Positions 10,132 through 20,370 of a stretch of 64,000 nt of DNA are shown here, one piece after another. The DNA lies in the NCBI GenBank assembly GCA_014946745.1, contig JADCRD010000001.1, positions 2,788,427 through 2,852,426 on the forward strand. Direction: 5' to 3'. The DNA is from Lysobacterales bacterium. GTDB taxonomy: Bacteria > Pseudomonadota > Gammaproteobacteria > Xanthomonadales > Xanthomonadaceae. The position numbers and the translations under genes are program-made. Within the stretch, counting starts at the first letter, position 1; the number at the start of each line of letters is the position of its first letter. The notes below the pieces were generated by a model, which was not told the origin of the DNA, ran no database searches, and saw nothing but the letters and a program-made list of their open reading frames with translations.

Positions 10132-10992
10132 CTATGTCTCCAACGCTTGCAGCAGGGGCGAAACATCGAGCCCCCGACAGACCCAGCTGCGCCAGCGCGG
10201 CGGGAGCCGCTGCTGCGCCGCCTCGGCCTGGGCGCGCGATGCGAAGCGCGCGAAACAACAGCCGCCGGTACCACTCAATGCGACCTGGGTAGCGGCCGCG
10301 CCGGCCGCCGCCCTGAGCCCCTGCAGCGCTTCGCCCACCGTGGGCGAGCGCGTCACCAGCACCGGCTCGAAGGCATTGCCCGCGCTTGCACCGGAAGCGA
10401 AGCCCGCAATTGTCGCGGGGGGCGCATCCCGTGTCAATTCAGGTGCTTGGAACAAGTCCGCGGTGGGTACCGAAACCCCGGAATCCAGAACGAGATACGT
10501 CGCTTCGCCAAGCGCCAGCGGCTGCAGTCGCTCGCCGACACCTTCTGCCCAGGCGGAACGGCCGCGCACAAAGACCGGCACGTCCGCCCCCAGCTGCAGG
10601 CCAAGGGCCGCCAGCCGTTCGGGACCGAGCGCCAGCCCCCACAGGCGATTCAGGCCCAACAGCACCGCGGCCGCGTCCGAGCTGCCGCCGCCCAGCCCAC
10701 CGCCCATCGGGATGCGCTTGTCCAAGGTGATCGTGACGCCAGCGCCGGGCTTCGCCATCGGCTGCAGCAGGCGGGCGGCGCGCACGCACAGGTCGTTCTC
10801 CGCGGACACACCCGGCGCACCGGACGCGCGCTCGATGCGGCCGTCACGGCGGGCTTCGAGACGCAGCTCATCGCAGAGGTCGATCAGCTGGAACACCGTC
10901 TGCAGCACGTGGTAACCATCGGCGCGGCGACCGACGATCTGCAGGAACAGGTTCAGCTTGGCGGGCGCCGGCAGGACCAGCGTCTCAGTCAT
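10132..10992 (-). CDS. ispE: 4-diphosphocytidyl-2-C-methyl-D-erythritol kinase
   Basis: ATP-dependent kinase of the MEP isoprenoid pathway. It has 286 residues, typical. GHMP-kinase features: an N-terminal PAKLNLFLQIVGRRADGYH segment and the ATP-binding glycine-rich motif GGGLGGGSSDAA (about 100). The start overlaps the end of lolB by 8 bp, showing translational coupling in a TPR protein-lolB-ispE operon. tRNA-Gln follows 28 bp downstream, so the tRNA may be read through from this operon. Confidence 0.97.
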   Translation of the reverse strand: MTETLVLPAPAKLNLFLQIVGRRADGYHVLQTVFQLIDLCDELRLEARRDGRIERASGAPGVSAENDLCVRAARLLQPMAKPGAGVTITLDKRIPMGGGLGGGSSDAAAVLLGLNRLWGLALGPERLAALGLQLGADVPVFVRGRSAWAEGVGERLQPLALGEATYLVLDSGVSVPTADLFQAPELTRDAPPATIAGFASGASAGNAFEPVLVTRSPTVGEALQGLRAAAGAAATQVALSGTGGCCFARFASRAQAEAAQQRLPPRWRSWVCRGLDVSPLLQALET

Positions 10993-11614
10993 CGCCGAGC
11001 TCCCAGCGGTCGACTACCAGACGCACGCGGCGCTCACCGGACTCGGCGAACACCCGCACCGGCAAAGGCAGGCCGTCGACCTCGCCCCAGTTGCGGTACT
11101 CGATGCGCCAGCCGGCCTGCTGCAGCAGCGCGGGCAGGCCCTGCTCGCCGAAGGCGATATCGGCTTCACCGCGCGTGCGGGCGCCGCGCACCCAGGCGCG
11201 CAGCTGCTCCAAAGGCATCGACCAGCCCGCCGCGCGATGCAGCAGGGCCTCGGGATCGCGGTCCTCGATCGCGCCTTGGCCATGTCCTTCGAGCCGGGCG
11301 CCCGAGGCGTCGCCGCTCAAGCGCCAGCTCTGCCGGCTGACCGGCGCACTCAGCTCGATGGTGTAGGCCTCGCCGCGCTGCTCCCAATCGATGCGCCCGC
11401 TGCCGCCCTCGCCTTGGCCGGAAACCGCAAGGCGACCCGTGAGTCGCCAGTGTTCGATCTGGGCCAGCGCCGACTCGCGTCCCGACTGGGCCGCCAGCAG
11501 CTCGGCGTCCGGCCCTCGCAGCGGCGCGCGCGCGCAGCCGGCAAGCAGCGCAGCGAACAGAGAAAGCCACAGCCAGGGCCGCGACGCGGCCCGCAGATAG
11601 CTCGGCCGCCTCAT
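10985..11614 (-). CDS. lolB: Outer-membrane lipoprotein insertase LolB
   Basis: Receives lipoproteins from LolA and inserts them into the outer membrane. It has 209 residues: an N-terminal lipoprotein signal with lipobox LLAGC near residue 27 and a LolB-type beta domain (EHWRLTGRLAVSG near the start). It overlaps the upstream TPR gene by 4 bp (ATGA) and the downstream ispE by 8 bp. The lolB-ispE-prs order is widespread in gammaproteobacteria, which supports the call although the family diverges rapidly. Confidence 0.93.
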   Translation of the reverse strand: MRRPSYLRAASRPWLWLSLFAALLAGCARAPLRGPDAELLAAQSGRESALAQIEHWRLTGRLAVSGQGEGGSGRIDWEQRGEAYTIELSAPVSRQSWRLSGDASGARLEGHGQGAIEDRDPEALLHRAAGWSMPLEQLRAWVRGARTRGEADIAFGEQGLPALLQQAGWRIEYRNWGEVDGLPLPVRVFAESGERRVRLVVDRWELGDD

Positions 11615-13320
11615 GGGCCGAACTGCTCGCGCAAACGCTGGATGGCGCGGTTTTCCGGGTCCAGCCCGGCGCCCTTTTGCCAGATCTCGCGGGCTTCGTC
11701 TTCGCGCCCCAGCGCCGCGAGCACCTCGGCGAGATGTGCGGCAATCTCGGCGTCCTCCTGGCCGGCGAAGGCGCGCTGCAGGTAGTCCAGGGCTTCCTTG
11801 TGACGGCCGAGCTTGAACAGCACCCAGCCCATGCTGTCGAGAATGGCCGGCTGCTCAGGGGACAGCGCCAGCGCGCGCTCGATGTAGCCGAGCGCTTCCT
11901 GGTAGTCAGTGGTGCGGTCCGCCATGGTGTAACCCAAGGCGTTCAGGGCGTCCGCGTCCTCGGGGTCCTCGGTCACCAGCACCTGCAGGTCGATGATGGC
12001 CTCGGGCACGCGATCCAGCCGTTCGTAGGTCAGGGCGCGCGCATAGAGGAGCGCGCGATCGCCCTCGAAGATCTGCAGGCCGCGATTCAAGGCGTCGATC
12101 GAGGGCACAAGCTCGCCGCGACGGTTCAGAAGTTCAGCTTCAAGCAGGAAGGCATTGCGCAGGGTCTCGCCGTCCTCGCTGTCGCTGCTCTGCACCGTTT
12201 TCAGGGTTTCGATGGCCTCAGCTGCGCGTCCGGCCTGCTCCTGCAGCACGGCGATGCGCAGCTGCGCGGGCAGGCGCCGGGCCGGGTCGCTGACCGCCGA
12301 GTACCAGCGCAGCGCCTCCTCGCCAAGCTCCAGCACCTCGGCGATCTGGCCGAGCAGAAAGCGGCGATCGTCGCTGATGTCGGCGTCGAACACCGTGGTC
12401 TCAGCGCTCGACTCGGGGCCGATCGCAGCCACCGCATCGGCCTTGATCAAGCCATACAGAGCCTGCAAGGCGTCGGACTCGCCCAGTCGCGCGAGATAGG
12501 CGGCACGGCCGGCGAAGGTTGCATCGCTTTGCTCGCCTTCGGCCAGCAGCTCGGCGGCGCGCTCGGGCTGGCCCAGCCCGTCGAGCAACGAGGCCGCACG
12601 CAATCGCTCGGGAATATCGGTCAAGCCCAGTGCGAGCACGGCGTCCAGCGCGGCCCCTGCGGCTTCCGTGCGCTGCTGTCGCAGCAGCACTTCCGCGCGC
12701 CACAGGCCGACCCGTCGGTCCTTGGGAAACACCTCGCCAGCACGCTCCACCACGCGCGCTGCGAGGTCGGCGTCGCCCCACTGCTGGGCCAGACCGCCCA
12801 GCGCCACCCACAGCCCGAACTCGGCTGGCAGGCCAGGCGCGTCCAGCACCCGCGCGAGCACGTCGAGCGCCGGTGTGCCGCTGCCGGCCAGGGCCTGGAT
12901 GGCGAGCCGCTGGCCCTCCTCACCTTCCTCCATCAGTGCGACCAGACCTTCCGCGGCCTCGTCGAAGCGCTGTTCGCGAATCAGGGCGACCTGCTCGAAC
13001 TGGCGTCCGCCCAGCGACTCGGGGTCCAGTTCACGCCAGCGCTTGAGGGCATCCAGCAGGAGCAGGCGCTCGTCGGCCAGTAGCGCCACGCGGGCGGCGC
13101 GCTCGGCCACGCTGGGGTCTGAGGACTGCTTGGCGGCTTCCACATAGGCCATCGCGGCCGCAGCGGAATCGCCCTGCTGCAGGGCGAACTCGCCTTCAAG
13201 CAGGGGCAGCAGGGCATCGCCCAGCACCGGCGCGGGCGGCCGCGCTTCGTCGGCGTCAGCGGCCGGCGAAGGGCCAGCCAACGCAAGGAGCAGCAGCAGG
13301 TAGAATGCGCGCGCGTTCAT
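11611..13320 (-). CDS. Periplasmic tetratricopeptide-repeat protein
   Basis: A 569-residue protein with an N-terminal signal peptide ([20 protein letters not shown]) and repeated TPR-like helical pairs throughout. The clearest are near the C-terminus, around [40 protein letters not shown] and [23 protein letters not shown] arrays are protein-protein scaffolds; no enzymatic motif is seen. A TPR protein directly upstream of lolB is common in related bacteria but its exact function is not known to me. The ATG at 13318-13320 was chosen because the signal peptide begins there; the frame runs further upstream, over the divergent hemA. Confidence 0.88.
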   Translation of the reverse strand: MNARAFYLLLLLALAGPSPAADADEARPPAPVLGDALLPLLEGEFALQQGDSAAAAMAYVEAAKQSSDPSVAERAARVALLADERLLLLDALKRWRELDPESLGGRQFEQVALIREQRFDEAAEGLVALMEEGEEGQRLAIQALAGSGTPALDVLARVLDAPGLPAEFGLWVALGGLAQQWGDADLAARVVERAGEVFPKDRRVGLWRAEVLLRQQRTEAAGAALDAVLALGLTDIPERLRAASLLDGLGQPERAAELLAEGEQSDATFAGRAAYLARLGESDALQALYGLIKADAVAAIGPESSAETTVFDADISDDRRFLLGQIAEVLELGEEALRWYSAVSDPARRLPAQLRIAVLQEQAGRAAEAIETLKTVQSSDSEDGETLRNAFLLEAELLNRRGELVPSIDALNRGLQIFEGDRALLYARALTYERLDRVPEAIIDLQVLVTEDPEDADALNALGYTMADRTTDYQEALGYIERALALSPEQPAILDSMGWVLFKLGRHKEALDYLQRAFAGQEDAEIAAHLAEVLAALGREDEAREIWQKGAGLDPENRAIQRLREQFGP

Positions 13321-13386
13321 CGACCTTCTTGCAGTGTCCGGCGCCCGCCGCAGGCTGCGGCGAACCGGGCCGGAATATCGCCCGCA

Positions 13387-14715
13387 GTGTACCCGAACCC
13401 CCCTTCCGACCGTCCGCAGCGACGCCTGCTGGCGCTGGGCCTGAGCCACCAGACGGCACCTGTCGCCCTGCGCGAGAAGGTGGCGTTCGGCCCTGAGCGC
13501 CTGCCCGCCGCGCTGGCCGCGCTGCTGGCGCGGCCGGGTGTGGAGGAAGCCGCGGTCGTCTCGACCTGCAACCGCACCGAGATCTACTGCAGCGTCGGCG
13601 AGGGTTTCGAGGGCGAACCCGCGCGCTGGCTGGCGGAGAGCCACGGCCTGGAGCTCGACAGCCTGCGCAGCTGCCTTTACCAGCATCAGGACGGCGAGGC
13701 CGTACGCCATCTGTTCCGGGTAGCCACCGGGCTCGACTCGCTGGTGCTGGGCGAACCGCAGATCCTCGGCCAGGTCAAGGACGCCTGGCAGCAGGCGCGC
13801 GACGCCGGCGGTCTGCGCTCGGGGCTCGACCGCCTGTTCCAGCACGGCTTCGCGGTCGCCAAGCGCGTGCGTACCGACACCGATATCGGCGCCCATCCGG
13901 TCTCCGTCGCTTTCGCAGGCGTGCGCCTAGCGCAGCAGGTGTTCAGCGATCTGAAAGAGGCCAGCGTGCTGCTGATCGGCGCGGGCGAGACCATCGAGCT
14001 GACCGCCCGCCACCTGCTGGAGCAGCAGGCCAAGCGCCTGCTGGTCGCCAATCGCACGCTGGAGAACGCGCAGGCCCTGGCCGCGCGCATCGGTGGCTAT
14101 GCCCTGCCGCTCAGCGAGCTGGGGCGGCACTTGCACGAAGCCGACATCGTGATCTCAGCCACCGCCGCGCGCGAACCGATCCTGCACCGCGCCGACCTGG
14201 CCCAGGCGCTGCGCCAGCGCAGGCATCGGCCGATGTTCCTGCTCGATCTCGCCGTGCCTCGCGACATCGCCGAAGACGTGGCCACCCTAGAAGACGTCTT
14301 TCTGTACACCGTCGACGACCTCGACCAGGTGATCGAGGAGAACCGTCGGTCACGGCAGGCCGCCGCGCGTGAGGCCGAAGCCATCATCGACCTGCAGGTC
14401 GAGCATTTCCTGGGCTGGTGGCGCGCCGCCGACCGTCAGGGCCTGATCCGCGACATCCGCAGCCAAGCCGAGCGCGAGCGCGACGCCGTGCTGATCCGGG
14501 CGCAGCAGATGCTGGCCCAGGGCAAGCCGGCCGATGAAGCCCTGCGCTACCTTGCCCACACGCTCACCAACAAGCTGCTGCACGCGCCCTCGGCGCGGCT
14601 GCGCCAAGCCGCACAGCGCGGCGAGCTGGAGCTGTTCCGCGCCGCCGAACAGCTGTTTCAGGGCGCCGAAGCCGGCGACAGCGCTGGCGATGAATCCTCA
14701 CGCGAACCGCAATGA
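13387..14715 (+). CDS. hemA: Glutamyl-tRNA reductase
   Basis: NADPH-dependent first step of C5-pathway tetrapyrrole synthesis. It has 442 residues including the conserved [17 protein letters not shown], the catalytic-Cys segment [11 protein letters not shown], the NADPH-binding region [16 protein letters not shown] (about 193-208) and a C-terminal dimerisation helix. The GTG at 13387 is the furthest upstream start within the 66-bp divergent gap with the TPR gene; a slightly later start is possible. It overlaps prfA by 4 bp (ATGA). Confidence 0.96.
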   Translation: MYPNPPSDRPQRRLLALGLSHQTAPVALREKVAFGPERLPAALAALLARPGVEEAAVVSTCNRTEIYCSVGEGFEGEPARWLAESHGLELDSLRSCLYQHQDGEAVRHLFRVATGLDSLVLGEPQILGQVKDAWQQARDAGGLRSGLDRLFQHGFAVAKRVRTDTDIGAHPVSVAFAGVRLAQQVFSDLKEASVLLIGAGETIELTARHLLEQQAKRLLVANRTLENAQALAARIGGYALPLSELGRHLHEADIVISATAAREPILHRADLAQALRQRRHRPMFLLDLAVPRDIAEDVATLEDVFLYTVDDLDQVIEENRRSRQAAAREAEAIIDLQVEHFLGWWRAADRQGLIRDIRSQAERERDAVLIRAQQMLAQGKPADEALRYLAHTLTNKLLHAPSARLRQAAQRGELELFRAAEQLFQGAEAGDSAGDESSREPQ

Positions 14716-15788
14716 GCCCAAGCATCCGCAGAAAACTCGACGCACTCGCCGAGCGCCACGAAGAGGTCGGTCTGCTGTTGGCGGCCCCTGAAGTCGCCGC
14801 CGACAACAAGCGCTTCCGCGAACTCTCGCGCGAGTACGCCCAGCTGGAGCCGCTGACCCGCGCCCTGCGCGAGTACGACGGCGCCAGCGCCGAGCTGGAG
14901 GCCGCGCGCGCCCTGCTCGCCGACCCTGACATGCGCGACATGGCGCAGGAGGAGATCGAGCGCCTGCAAACGCGCCTGATCGAGCTCGACACCGAGCTGG
15001 GCCTGCTCCTGCTGCCGCGCGATCCACGCGACGAGGCCAATATCTTCCTCGAGATCCGCGCCGGCACCGGCGGCGACGAGGCGGCGATCTTCGCTGGCGA
15101 CCTCTTCCGCATGTACACGCGCTACGCCGAGGCGCGGCGCTGGAATGTCGAGCTGCTCTCGGCCAGCGAGGGCGAACACGGCGGCTTCAAGGAAGTGATC
15201 GCGCGAATCGAGGGCCAGGGGGCGTTCTCGGCGCTGAAGTTCGAGAGCGGCACCCACCGCGTGCAGCGCGTGCCCGCCACCGAAAGCCAGGGCCGCATCC
15301 ACACCTCGGCGGCGACGGTCGCCATCCTGCCCGAGCTGGACGAGATCGAAGACATCGAGATCCGCGACGCCGACCTGAAGGTCGACACCTTTCGCGCCTC
15401 GGGCGCCGGCGGCCAGCACGTCAACAAGACCGACTCGGCGATCCGCATGACGCATCTGCCGACCGGCATCGTGGTCGAGTGTCAGGACGAACGCAGCCAG
15501 CACAAGAACCGGGCCCGCGCGCTCAGCCTGCTCAAGGCGCGCCTGCTCGACGAGCAGCGCAGCCAGCAGACCCAGGCCCAGGCCGAGTCGCGGCGCCTGC
15601 AGGTGGGCTCGGGCGACCGCAGCCAGCGCATCCGCACATACAACTTTCCGCAGGGCCGGGTCACCGACCACCGCGTCAACCTGACCCTGTACCGCCTGCC
15701 CGAGATCGTGGCCGGCGACTTGGGCGAGCTGATCCAGACGCTGACCCGCGAGGCCCAGGTCGACGAGCTCAAGCTGCTCGGCCAGTAG
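14712..15788 (+). CDS. prfA: Peptide chain release factor 1
   Basis: RF1 recognises UAA and UAG and triggers peptide release. It has 358 residues, typical. The catalytic GGQ is in [18 protein letters not shown] (about 230-247), and the RF1-type decoding domain precedes it. It is coupled to hemA through an ATGA overlap. In many relatives the next gene is prmC (GGQ methyltransferase), but here a polyphosphate kinase follows. Confidence 0.97.
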   Translation: MSPSIRRKLDALAERHEEVGLLLAAPEVAADNKRFRELSREYAQLEPLTRALREYDGASAELEAARALLADPDMRDMAQEEIERLQTRLIELDTELGLLLLPRDPRDEANIFLEIRAGTGGDEAAIFAGDLFRMYTRYAEARRWNVELLSASEGEHGGFKEVIARIEGQGAFSALKFESGTHRVQRVPATESQGRIHTSAATVAILPELDEIEDIEIRDADLKVDTFRASGAGGQHVNKTDSAIRMTHLPTGIVVECQDERSQHKNRARALSLLKARLLDEQRSQQTQAQAESRRLQVGSGDRSQRIRTYNFPQGRVTDHRVNLTLYRLPEIVAGDLGELIQTLTREAQVDELKLLGQ

Positions 15789-15828
15789 CGCGCGCCGGGC
15801 TACCATCGCGCGTCCCCCGGAGACGCCA

Positions 15829-16626
15829 ATGAAGATCAAGAAAAAGGACTACGAAGAGCTGCTGAAGCCCATGCAGCGCGAGCTGGTGCAGGTGCAGCGC
15901 TGGCTGCAGAACACCGGCACGCGGGTGGTCGTGCTTCTGGAGGGCCGCGACGCCGCCGGCAAAGGCGGCGTCATCAACGCCATCGCCAACACCCTGAATC
16001 CGCGCGCCTGCCGGGTGGTGGCCCTGCCCAAGCCCAGCGACCGCGAGCGCACGCAGTGGTACTTCCAGCGCTACGTGTCCGAGCTGCCCGCGGCCGGCGA
16101 AATCGTGCTGTTCGACCGCAGCTGGTACAACCGAGCCGGCGTCGAGAAAGTCATGGGCTACTGCTCGGAAGTCGAGTACGAGCGCTTCCTCGTGCAGGCG
16201 CCGGCCTTCGAGAAGATGCTGGTCGACGATGGCCTGCTCTTGTTCAAGTACTGGCTGGCGGTCGACCAGGAGCAGCAGGAGGAGCGCTTTGCCGAACGCG
16301 CCGCCGACCCGCTGAAGCGTTGGAAGCTGAGCCCGGTGGACCTCGCCGCGCGCGCGAAGTACGCCGAGTACGGCAACGCGCGCGAGGCCATGTTCCGCGC
16401 GACACATACAGCGCATGCGCCGTGGTGGCTGATCGATTTCAACGACCAGCGCCGCGGCCGCCTGAACCTGATCCGCCACTTCATCGACCACCTGCCCAGC
16501 CACAGCGCGGCGGAGCCGGACATCCAGTTCGAGCCTCTGCCGGAGCCGCTGCTGAAGGAGCGATTCGAAGGCGCGGTGCAGCCGATCGCCGATCGCTTCA
16601 AGGGCGCGAACGGCAACGGGCATTGA
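15829..16626 (+). CDS. ppk2: Polyphosphate kinase 2 family protein
   Basis: PPK2 enzymes transfer phosphate between polyphosphate and nucleotides. The product has 265 residues, the size of a single-domain class I PPK2. Walker A is VLLEGRDAAGKGG (about 37-49), the lid region contains RERTQWYFQRYVSELP, and Walker B is EIVLFDRSWYNRAGVE. The motif LLLFKYWLAVDQEQQEERF is also family-typical. It starts 40 bp after prfA with a purine-rich site (CCCGGAGACG) upstream. Substrate preference (GDP, ADP or AMP) cannot be told from the sequence. Confidence 0.93.
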   Translation: MKIKKKDYEELLKPMQRELVQVQRWLQNTGTRVVVLLEGRDAAGKGGVINAIANTLNPRACRVVALPKPSDRERTQWYFQRYVSELPAAGEIVLFDRSWYNRAGVEKVMGYCSEVEYERFLVQAPAFEKMLVDDGLLLFKYWLAVDQEQQEERFAERAADPLKRWKLSPVDLAARAKYAEYGNAREAMFRATHTAHAPWWLIDFNDQRRGRLNLIRHFIDHLPSHSAAEPDIQFEPLPEPLLKERFEGAVQPIADRFKGANGNGH

Positions 16627-16664
16627 GCCCGGACAGACCCTTCAAGGCAGATTGGTCGGGGCAC

Positions 16665-16758
16665 GTAGGTTGAGACAAGCCGCAGGCGCGTCCCAACATC
16701 GGGGATCGCATTTGGCGCGACTGCCACTTCGGGCCGCGCTTCGCTTGGCCCAACCTAC
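16665..16758. repeat. GTAGGTTG...CAACCTAC inverted repeat
   Basis: In the 178-bp gap between the convergent ppk2 and amylase genes, GTAGGTTG (16665-16672) is mirrored by CAACCTAC (16751-16758), with a further CGCTTGGCCCAACC segment. This word pair is a common proteobacterial intergenic repeat. It could also act as a 3'-end structure for either gene. Confidence 0.4.
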
Positions 16759-16804
16759 ACCCTGCTCCGCTCAGGACTGACGTGCCGCTTGGCGAGCGAC
16801 GAGC

Positions 16805-18496
16805 TCAGCCCGCCTGCGCGCGCAGCGCCGCAAGCAGCGCCGCATCGCTCAGCGGCGCCTCCCACAGCAGCACGCGCAGACCGTTGGCCGGCACCTCGAT
16901 GCGCGCCTCGCTGCCGAGCTTGATGACTTCGCCGCTTTCGGCATCCTTCCAGTCGCCGGGCTGCAGATGCTGGCCCAGTGCGATGGCGCGCGGCTCGGCC
17001 GACTTGTTCAGCAGCACCAGCGCGGTCTGGTTCGTATCTTCGGTCTGCAGCACGCGATAGAACGCAGCCTCGTCGCCTTCAAGCTTCAAGTTGAACTGCA
17101 GGCCGCGCTGCAGCGCCGGCAGGCGCTGGCGCAACTGGGCGACGCGGATGAGGCCCTGGCGGATCGGGTGACTGCGAGCAGCCTCGATGCCTTCGACGCC
17201 GAAGTAGTTGCGGTTGCCGTTGTGCTCGACCGCGCCGCGCTCGAAGCCGATCTCCGAGCCGTAGTAGATGACCGGGATGCCGCGCGCGGTGAACAGCCAG
17301 TGGTGGGCATTGATGAAGCCGGTGTCGCTGGCGTTCATCCGCGCCATGTCGTGGTTGTCGTAGAAGGTCATCAGCTCGTAGGGGTTCGCGTACGGGCCGT
17401 CTTTCAGGTACAGCGCCGGCGTCAGCGCGGCGAAGTCCGAGCCCTCGTTCTCGAAGACTTCGAGCAGCGCCTTCTTCAGCGCGAAATCGAGCACGCTCAT
17501 GCCGCCGTTCTCGGGGTGCGTGTACATCGCCGTCTTCGCCGCCTCGTAGTCGAACACCTCGCCGAACATGAAGAAGCCCGGATGCTTGGCGCGGATGCGC
17601 TCGGCGAACACGCGCCAGAACTCCGGCTTCACATGGCGCACGGTGTCGATGCGGAAGGCATAGGCGCCCTGCTCGATCCACTGCAGGTAGGCGCCGACGA
17701 GATGGTCCATCACCGCCGGGTTGGCCTCGTTGAAGTCGGACAGCTGGGCCAGATCCGGCTTGACGTTGTAGAAGGCGTGCAGCGGGTTGTTGGCCGGATC
17801 GAGCTGATCCGGCGGCAGGTTGCCGTGGTCGGCGATCAGGGTTCCGCTGGCGTCGTAGAGTCGACCGAACTCCGGCTGGTCCACCGGCATCGACCAGCCC
17901 GGCGAGCCGTGATTGGCGACGATGTCGAGCACGATCTTCAGGCCCGAACTCTTCATCGCCGCGGTGAAGGCGCGGAAGTCCAGGCCCTCGCTCGGCAGAT
18001 GCTCGTCCACGGTGTAGAAGTTCTTGGCCCAGTAGCCGTGGTAGCCCGACTTGCCGCGATCGGTCAGAAAGCTGGTCTGGGTGATCGGCTCGCCGCCGGT
18101 GAAGGCTTCATCGGGGTTGTCGACGATGGGCGTGATCCACAGCGCGGAGAAGCCCATCTCGCGGATGTAGCCGGCGTGGTCCAGCAGGCCCTTGAAGTCG
18201 CCGCCGAGGTAGCCGACGTTGTCGGTGCGCCCGTCCTCCCATTTCAGCGGGATATCGAAGGTGCCGCGCTCGCCGCCCTGTTCGCGCTGGTCGTTGGACG
18301 GGTCGCCATTGACGAAGCGGTCGGTGACGACGAAGTACACGGCCTCGGAGGCAAAGGGCTCGGTGGTGCCGATGAAGCGATCGACCGCGGCGACAGCAGG
18401 CACTGCGGGGGCTGCTGCCTCAGGCGCAGGCGCCTCGCTGCCGCAGGCAGCCAGCAGGGTGAGCGAGAGGGCGAGGACGAGCGGACGGATCTGCAT
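16805..18496 (-). CDS. GH13 alpha-amylase family lipoprotein
   Basis: Predicted secreted alpha-glucan hydrolase of 563 residues. The N-terminal lipobox LLAAC (Cys18) suggests outer-membrane or periplasmic anchoring. All four GH13 regions are visible: DIVANHG, FRIDTVRH with the nucleophile Asp284, MFGEVFDY with the acid/base Glu313, and YDNHDMAR with Asp383. An N-terminal segment with VNGDPSNDQREQGG fits the calcium/subsite loop of many amylases. A sugar MFS transporter follows upstream on the same strand, so the pair probably feeds on starch or maltodextrin. Exact specificity is not determinable. Confidence 0.93.
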   Translation of the reverse strand: MQIRPLVLALSLTLLAACGSEAPAPEAAAPAVPAVAAVDRFIGTTEPFASEAVYFVVTDRFVNGDPSNDQREQGGERGTFDIPLKWEDGRTDNVGYLGGDFKGLLDHAGYIREMGFSALWITPIVDNPDEAFTGGEPITQTSFLTDRGKSGYHGYWAKNFYTVDEHLPSEGLDFRAFTAAMKSSGLKIVLDIVANHGSPGWSMPVDQPEFGRLYDASGTLIADHGNLPPDQLDPANNPLHAFYNVKPDLAQLSDFNEANPAVMDHLVGAYLQWIEQGAYAFRIDTVRHVKPEFWRVFAERIRAKHPGFFMFGEVFDYEAAKTAMYTHPENGGMSVLDFALKKALLEVFENEGSDFAALTPALYLKDGPYANPYELMTFYDNHDMARMNASDTGFINAHHWLFTARGIPVIYYGSEIGFERGAVEHNGNRNYFGVEGIEAARSHPIRQGLIRVAQLRQRLPALQRGLQFNLKLEGDEAAFYRVLQTEDTNQTALVLLNKSAEPRAIALGQHLQPGDWKDAESGEVIKLGSEARIEVPANGLRVLLWEAPLSDAALLAALRAQAG

Positions 18497-18563
18497 GGGC
18501 GACTCCAGTGCGGGCGCGCGGCGCCGGTTGGATACTCGGAAACGTCTTGACGAAGCGATGGGC

Positions 18564-19952
18564 TCAGTGCGCTGCCGCCATCGCAGCGGCAGGCGCGGTG
18601 CGCGGCTCGCGGACGAAGGCGAGACACAGCGCGCCGACGATCAGGCTGCCGCCGGCGATGATCAGGGCATAGATCGGCTCACCGCCGAAGAATGTCCGCA
18701 GCACGGGCCCCAGCAGGGTGGCGGCCACGATCTGCGGGATCACGATGAACATGTTGAAGATGCCCATGTACACGCCCATTTTCTTCGGCTCTACAACGCT
18801 AGCCAGCAGCGCATAGGGCATGGACAGGATGCTGGCCCAGGCCACACCCACCAGGGCAAAGCTGCCGATCAGCCAGACCGGCTGTGAGACCACGGCCATC
18901 GACAGGAAGCCGGCGCCGCCCAGCAGCAGCGACACGAAGTGGACGAGCCTGCGGTTGAGCACGAAGCGCGAGGCGTAGAAGGCCAGCAGCAGGGCCACCG
19001 CCATCGAGGACAGCCCGTAGTAGCCCGTGTACGAACCCACAAGATCCGCCGCATTCTGGAACGCGCCGTTGGCCTCGGCGAACGTCTGCGCCTGTGCCGG
19101 CGCAGACATGTCGAACGCGTTGGGGTCGGGCGCCGGCGCCTTGAACACGTGGCTGGTGAGGGCAGGCGTGCTCATGGTCCACATGGCGAAGAAGGGGAGC
19201 CAGCTGAAGAACTGCACGATGCCGAGCTTCAGCATCTGCCCCGGCATCTGCAGGATGTCGCGGCTGAGATTGGCGAGGAAACTGCCCTCGCGACGCTCCT
19301 GCTGGAAGCGCTGCATGTCCTCGGGCGGGTCTTCGCTGGTGGTGAAGACCGTCACCAGAATGCTGGCGAGGAAGACGAAGGCGCCGATGGCGAAAGCGAT
19401 CTGCACCGAAGGCGGCACCACGCCGGGACCCGCCTGATTCGACACGCCCAGCCAGCTCACGAACCAAGGCAGGTTGCTGGCCACCCAGGTGCCGATGCCG
19501 ATGATCAGCGTCTGCACCACAAAGCCATAGGAGCGCTGCTCCTCGGGCAGCTTGTCGGCAACCAGTGCGCGGAAGGGCTCCATGCTCACATTCATGGAGG
19601 CATCCAGCACCCACAGCAGGCCAACCGCCATCCAAAGCGTGGGCGAGTGCGGCATCACCAGCAGCGCGATGGAAGCCAGCACTGCACCGATCACGAAGTA
19701 GGGGCGTCTGCGACCCAGAATCGGGTGCCAGGTGCGATCGGAGAAGTAGCCGATGATCGGCTGCACGATCAGGCCAGTCAGCGGAGCGGCGAGGAACAGA
19801 AAGGGAATCTCATCTTTCGCTGCTCCGAGCGTCTGGAAGACGCGCGACATGCTGCCGCCCTGCAGGGCGAATCCGAACTGGATGCCCAGGAAGCCAAAAG
19901 ACATGTTCCAGATCTGCCAGAAGCTCAGCTTCGGCGTGTTGCGGTTCGACAT
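18564..19952 (-). CDS. MFS transporter, sugar (maltose/sucrose)-type
   Basis: A 462-residue protein with about twelve hydrophobic segments. The N-terminal part MSNRNTPKLSFWQIWNMSFGFLGIQFGFAL and the loop GYFSDRTWHPILGRRRPYF match the glycoside-pentoside/SLC45-like MFS group that imports disaccharides. The start at 19950-19952 is preceded by a good ribosome site (AGGGAGCGAG), and an upstream in-frame start was rejected. It is transcribed before the GH13 lipoprotein gene (67-bp gap), giving a minimal alpha-glucan uptake operon. No TonB receptor or LacI regulator lies adjacent. Confidence 0.9.
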   Translation of the reverse strand: MSNRNTPKLSFWQIWNMSFGFLGIQFGFALQGGSMSRVFQTLGAAKDEIPFLFLAAPLTGLIVQPIIGYFSDRTWHPILGRRRPYFVIGAVLASIALLVMPHSPTLWMAVGLLWVLDASMNVSMEPFRALVADKLPEEQRSYGFVVQTLIIGIGTWVASNLPWFVSWLGVSNQAGPGVVPPSVQIAFAIGAFVFLASILVTVFTTSEDPPEDMQRFQQERREGSFLANLSRDILQMPGQMLKLGIVQFFSWLPFFAMWTMSTPALTSHVFKAPAPDPNAFDMSAPAQAQTFAEANGAFQNAADLVGSYTGYYGLSSMAVALLLAFYASRFVLNRRLVHFVSLLLGGAGFLSMAVVSQPVWLIGSFALVGVAWASILSMPYALLASVVEPKKMGVYMGIFNMFIVIPQIVAATLLGPVLRTFFGGEPIYALIIAGGSLIVGALCLAFVREPRTAPAAAMAAAH

Positions 19953-20370
19953 CTCGCTCCCTCGCTGCGACGGTCGATGCCAGAGCACAGAGGCCCAGGC
20001 GACGCGCAGTCCAGGGGATGTCGCACGACGAAGAGCGCTGCCAGGGCGCTTCGCGATCCGCAGTCCGGGCCACCGCAACATTCATGCACGCGCTGCGTGT
20101 GCCCCGCCCTCCCCGGGAACTGCCTTGAGAGTCGCGACAGCAGACCGCCGCGACCGGCCGACAGCTTAGCGGCTGGGGGCGAGGGTGCCTTCGGGTGCAT
20201 ACGTATTCACGCCGCGGAGCGGCGTGAACGGGATTGGGGATTGGGGATTGGGGATTCGCAAGAGCGGGCCATCGAGCCCGGGGCGATGGCTGCGGTTCGC
20301 AGCGCTGTAGTGACGCAAGCGATGCGGCTGGCGCCGCGAATCCCGAATCCCCAATCCCGAATCCCCGCTC
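19953..20370. other. 418-bp gene-free gap with hairpin and repeat
   Basis: The gap between the flavoreductase stop and the MFS start. It holds an ATACGTAT palindrome (20199-20206), a perfect 10-bp hairpin (20206-20215 with 20219-20228) that may terminate the flavoreductase transcript, and the G-rich inverted repeat listed separately. The MFS promoter should lie in 19953-20190, but no convincing -35/-10 pair was recognised. No coding sequence is supported. Confidence 0.6.
20230..20367. repeat. Inverted GGGATT repeat pair (G-quadruplex-capable arm)
   Basis: The left arm 20230-20256 is four G-runs (3,4,4,4) separated by ATT, a canonical quadruplex pattern on the plus strand. The right arm 20338-20367 is CCCGAATCCCCAATCCCG-like, the reverse complement. 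The right arm ends a few bases before the stop codon of the flavoreductase gene (20371-20373), as with other copies in this window. Confidence 0.75.

Noticed and set aside
13387-16626. Horizontal transfer of the ppk2 end of the hemA operon
   Set aside because: Base composition and codon use look the same as in neighbours, and no mobile-element remnants are visible.
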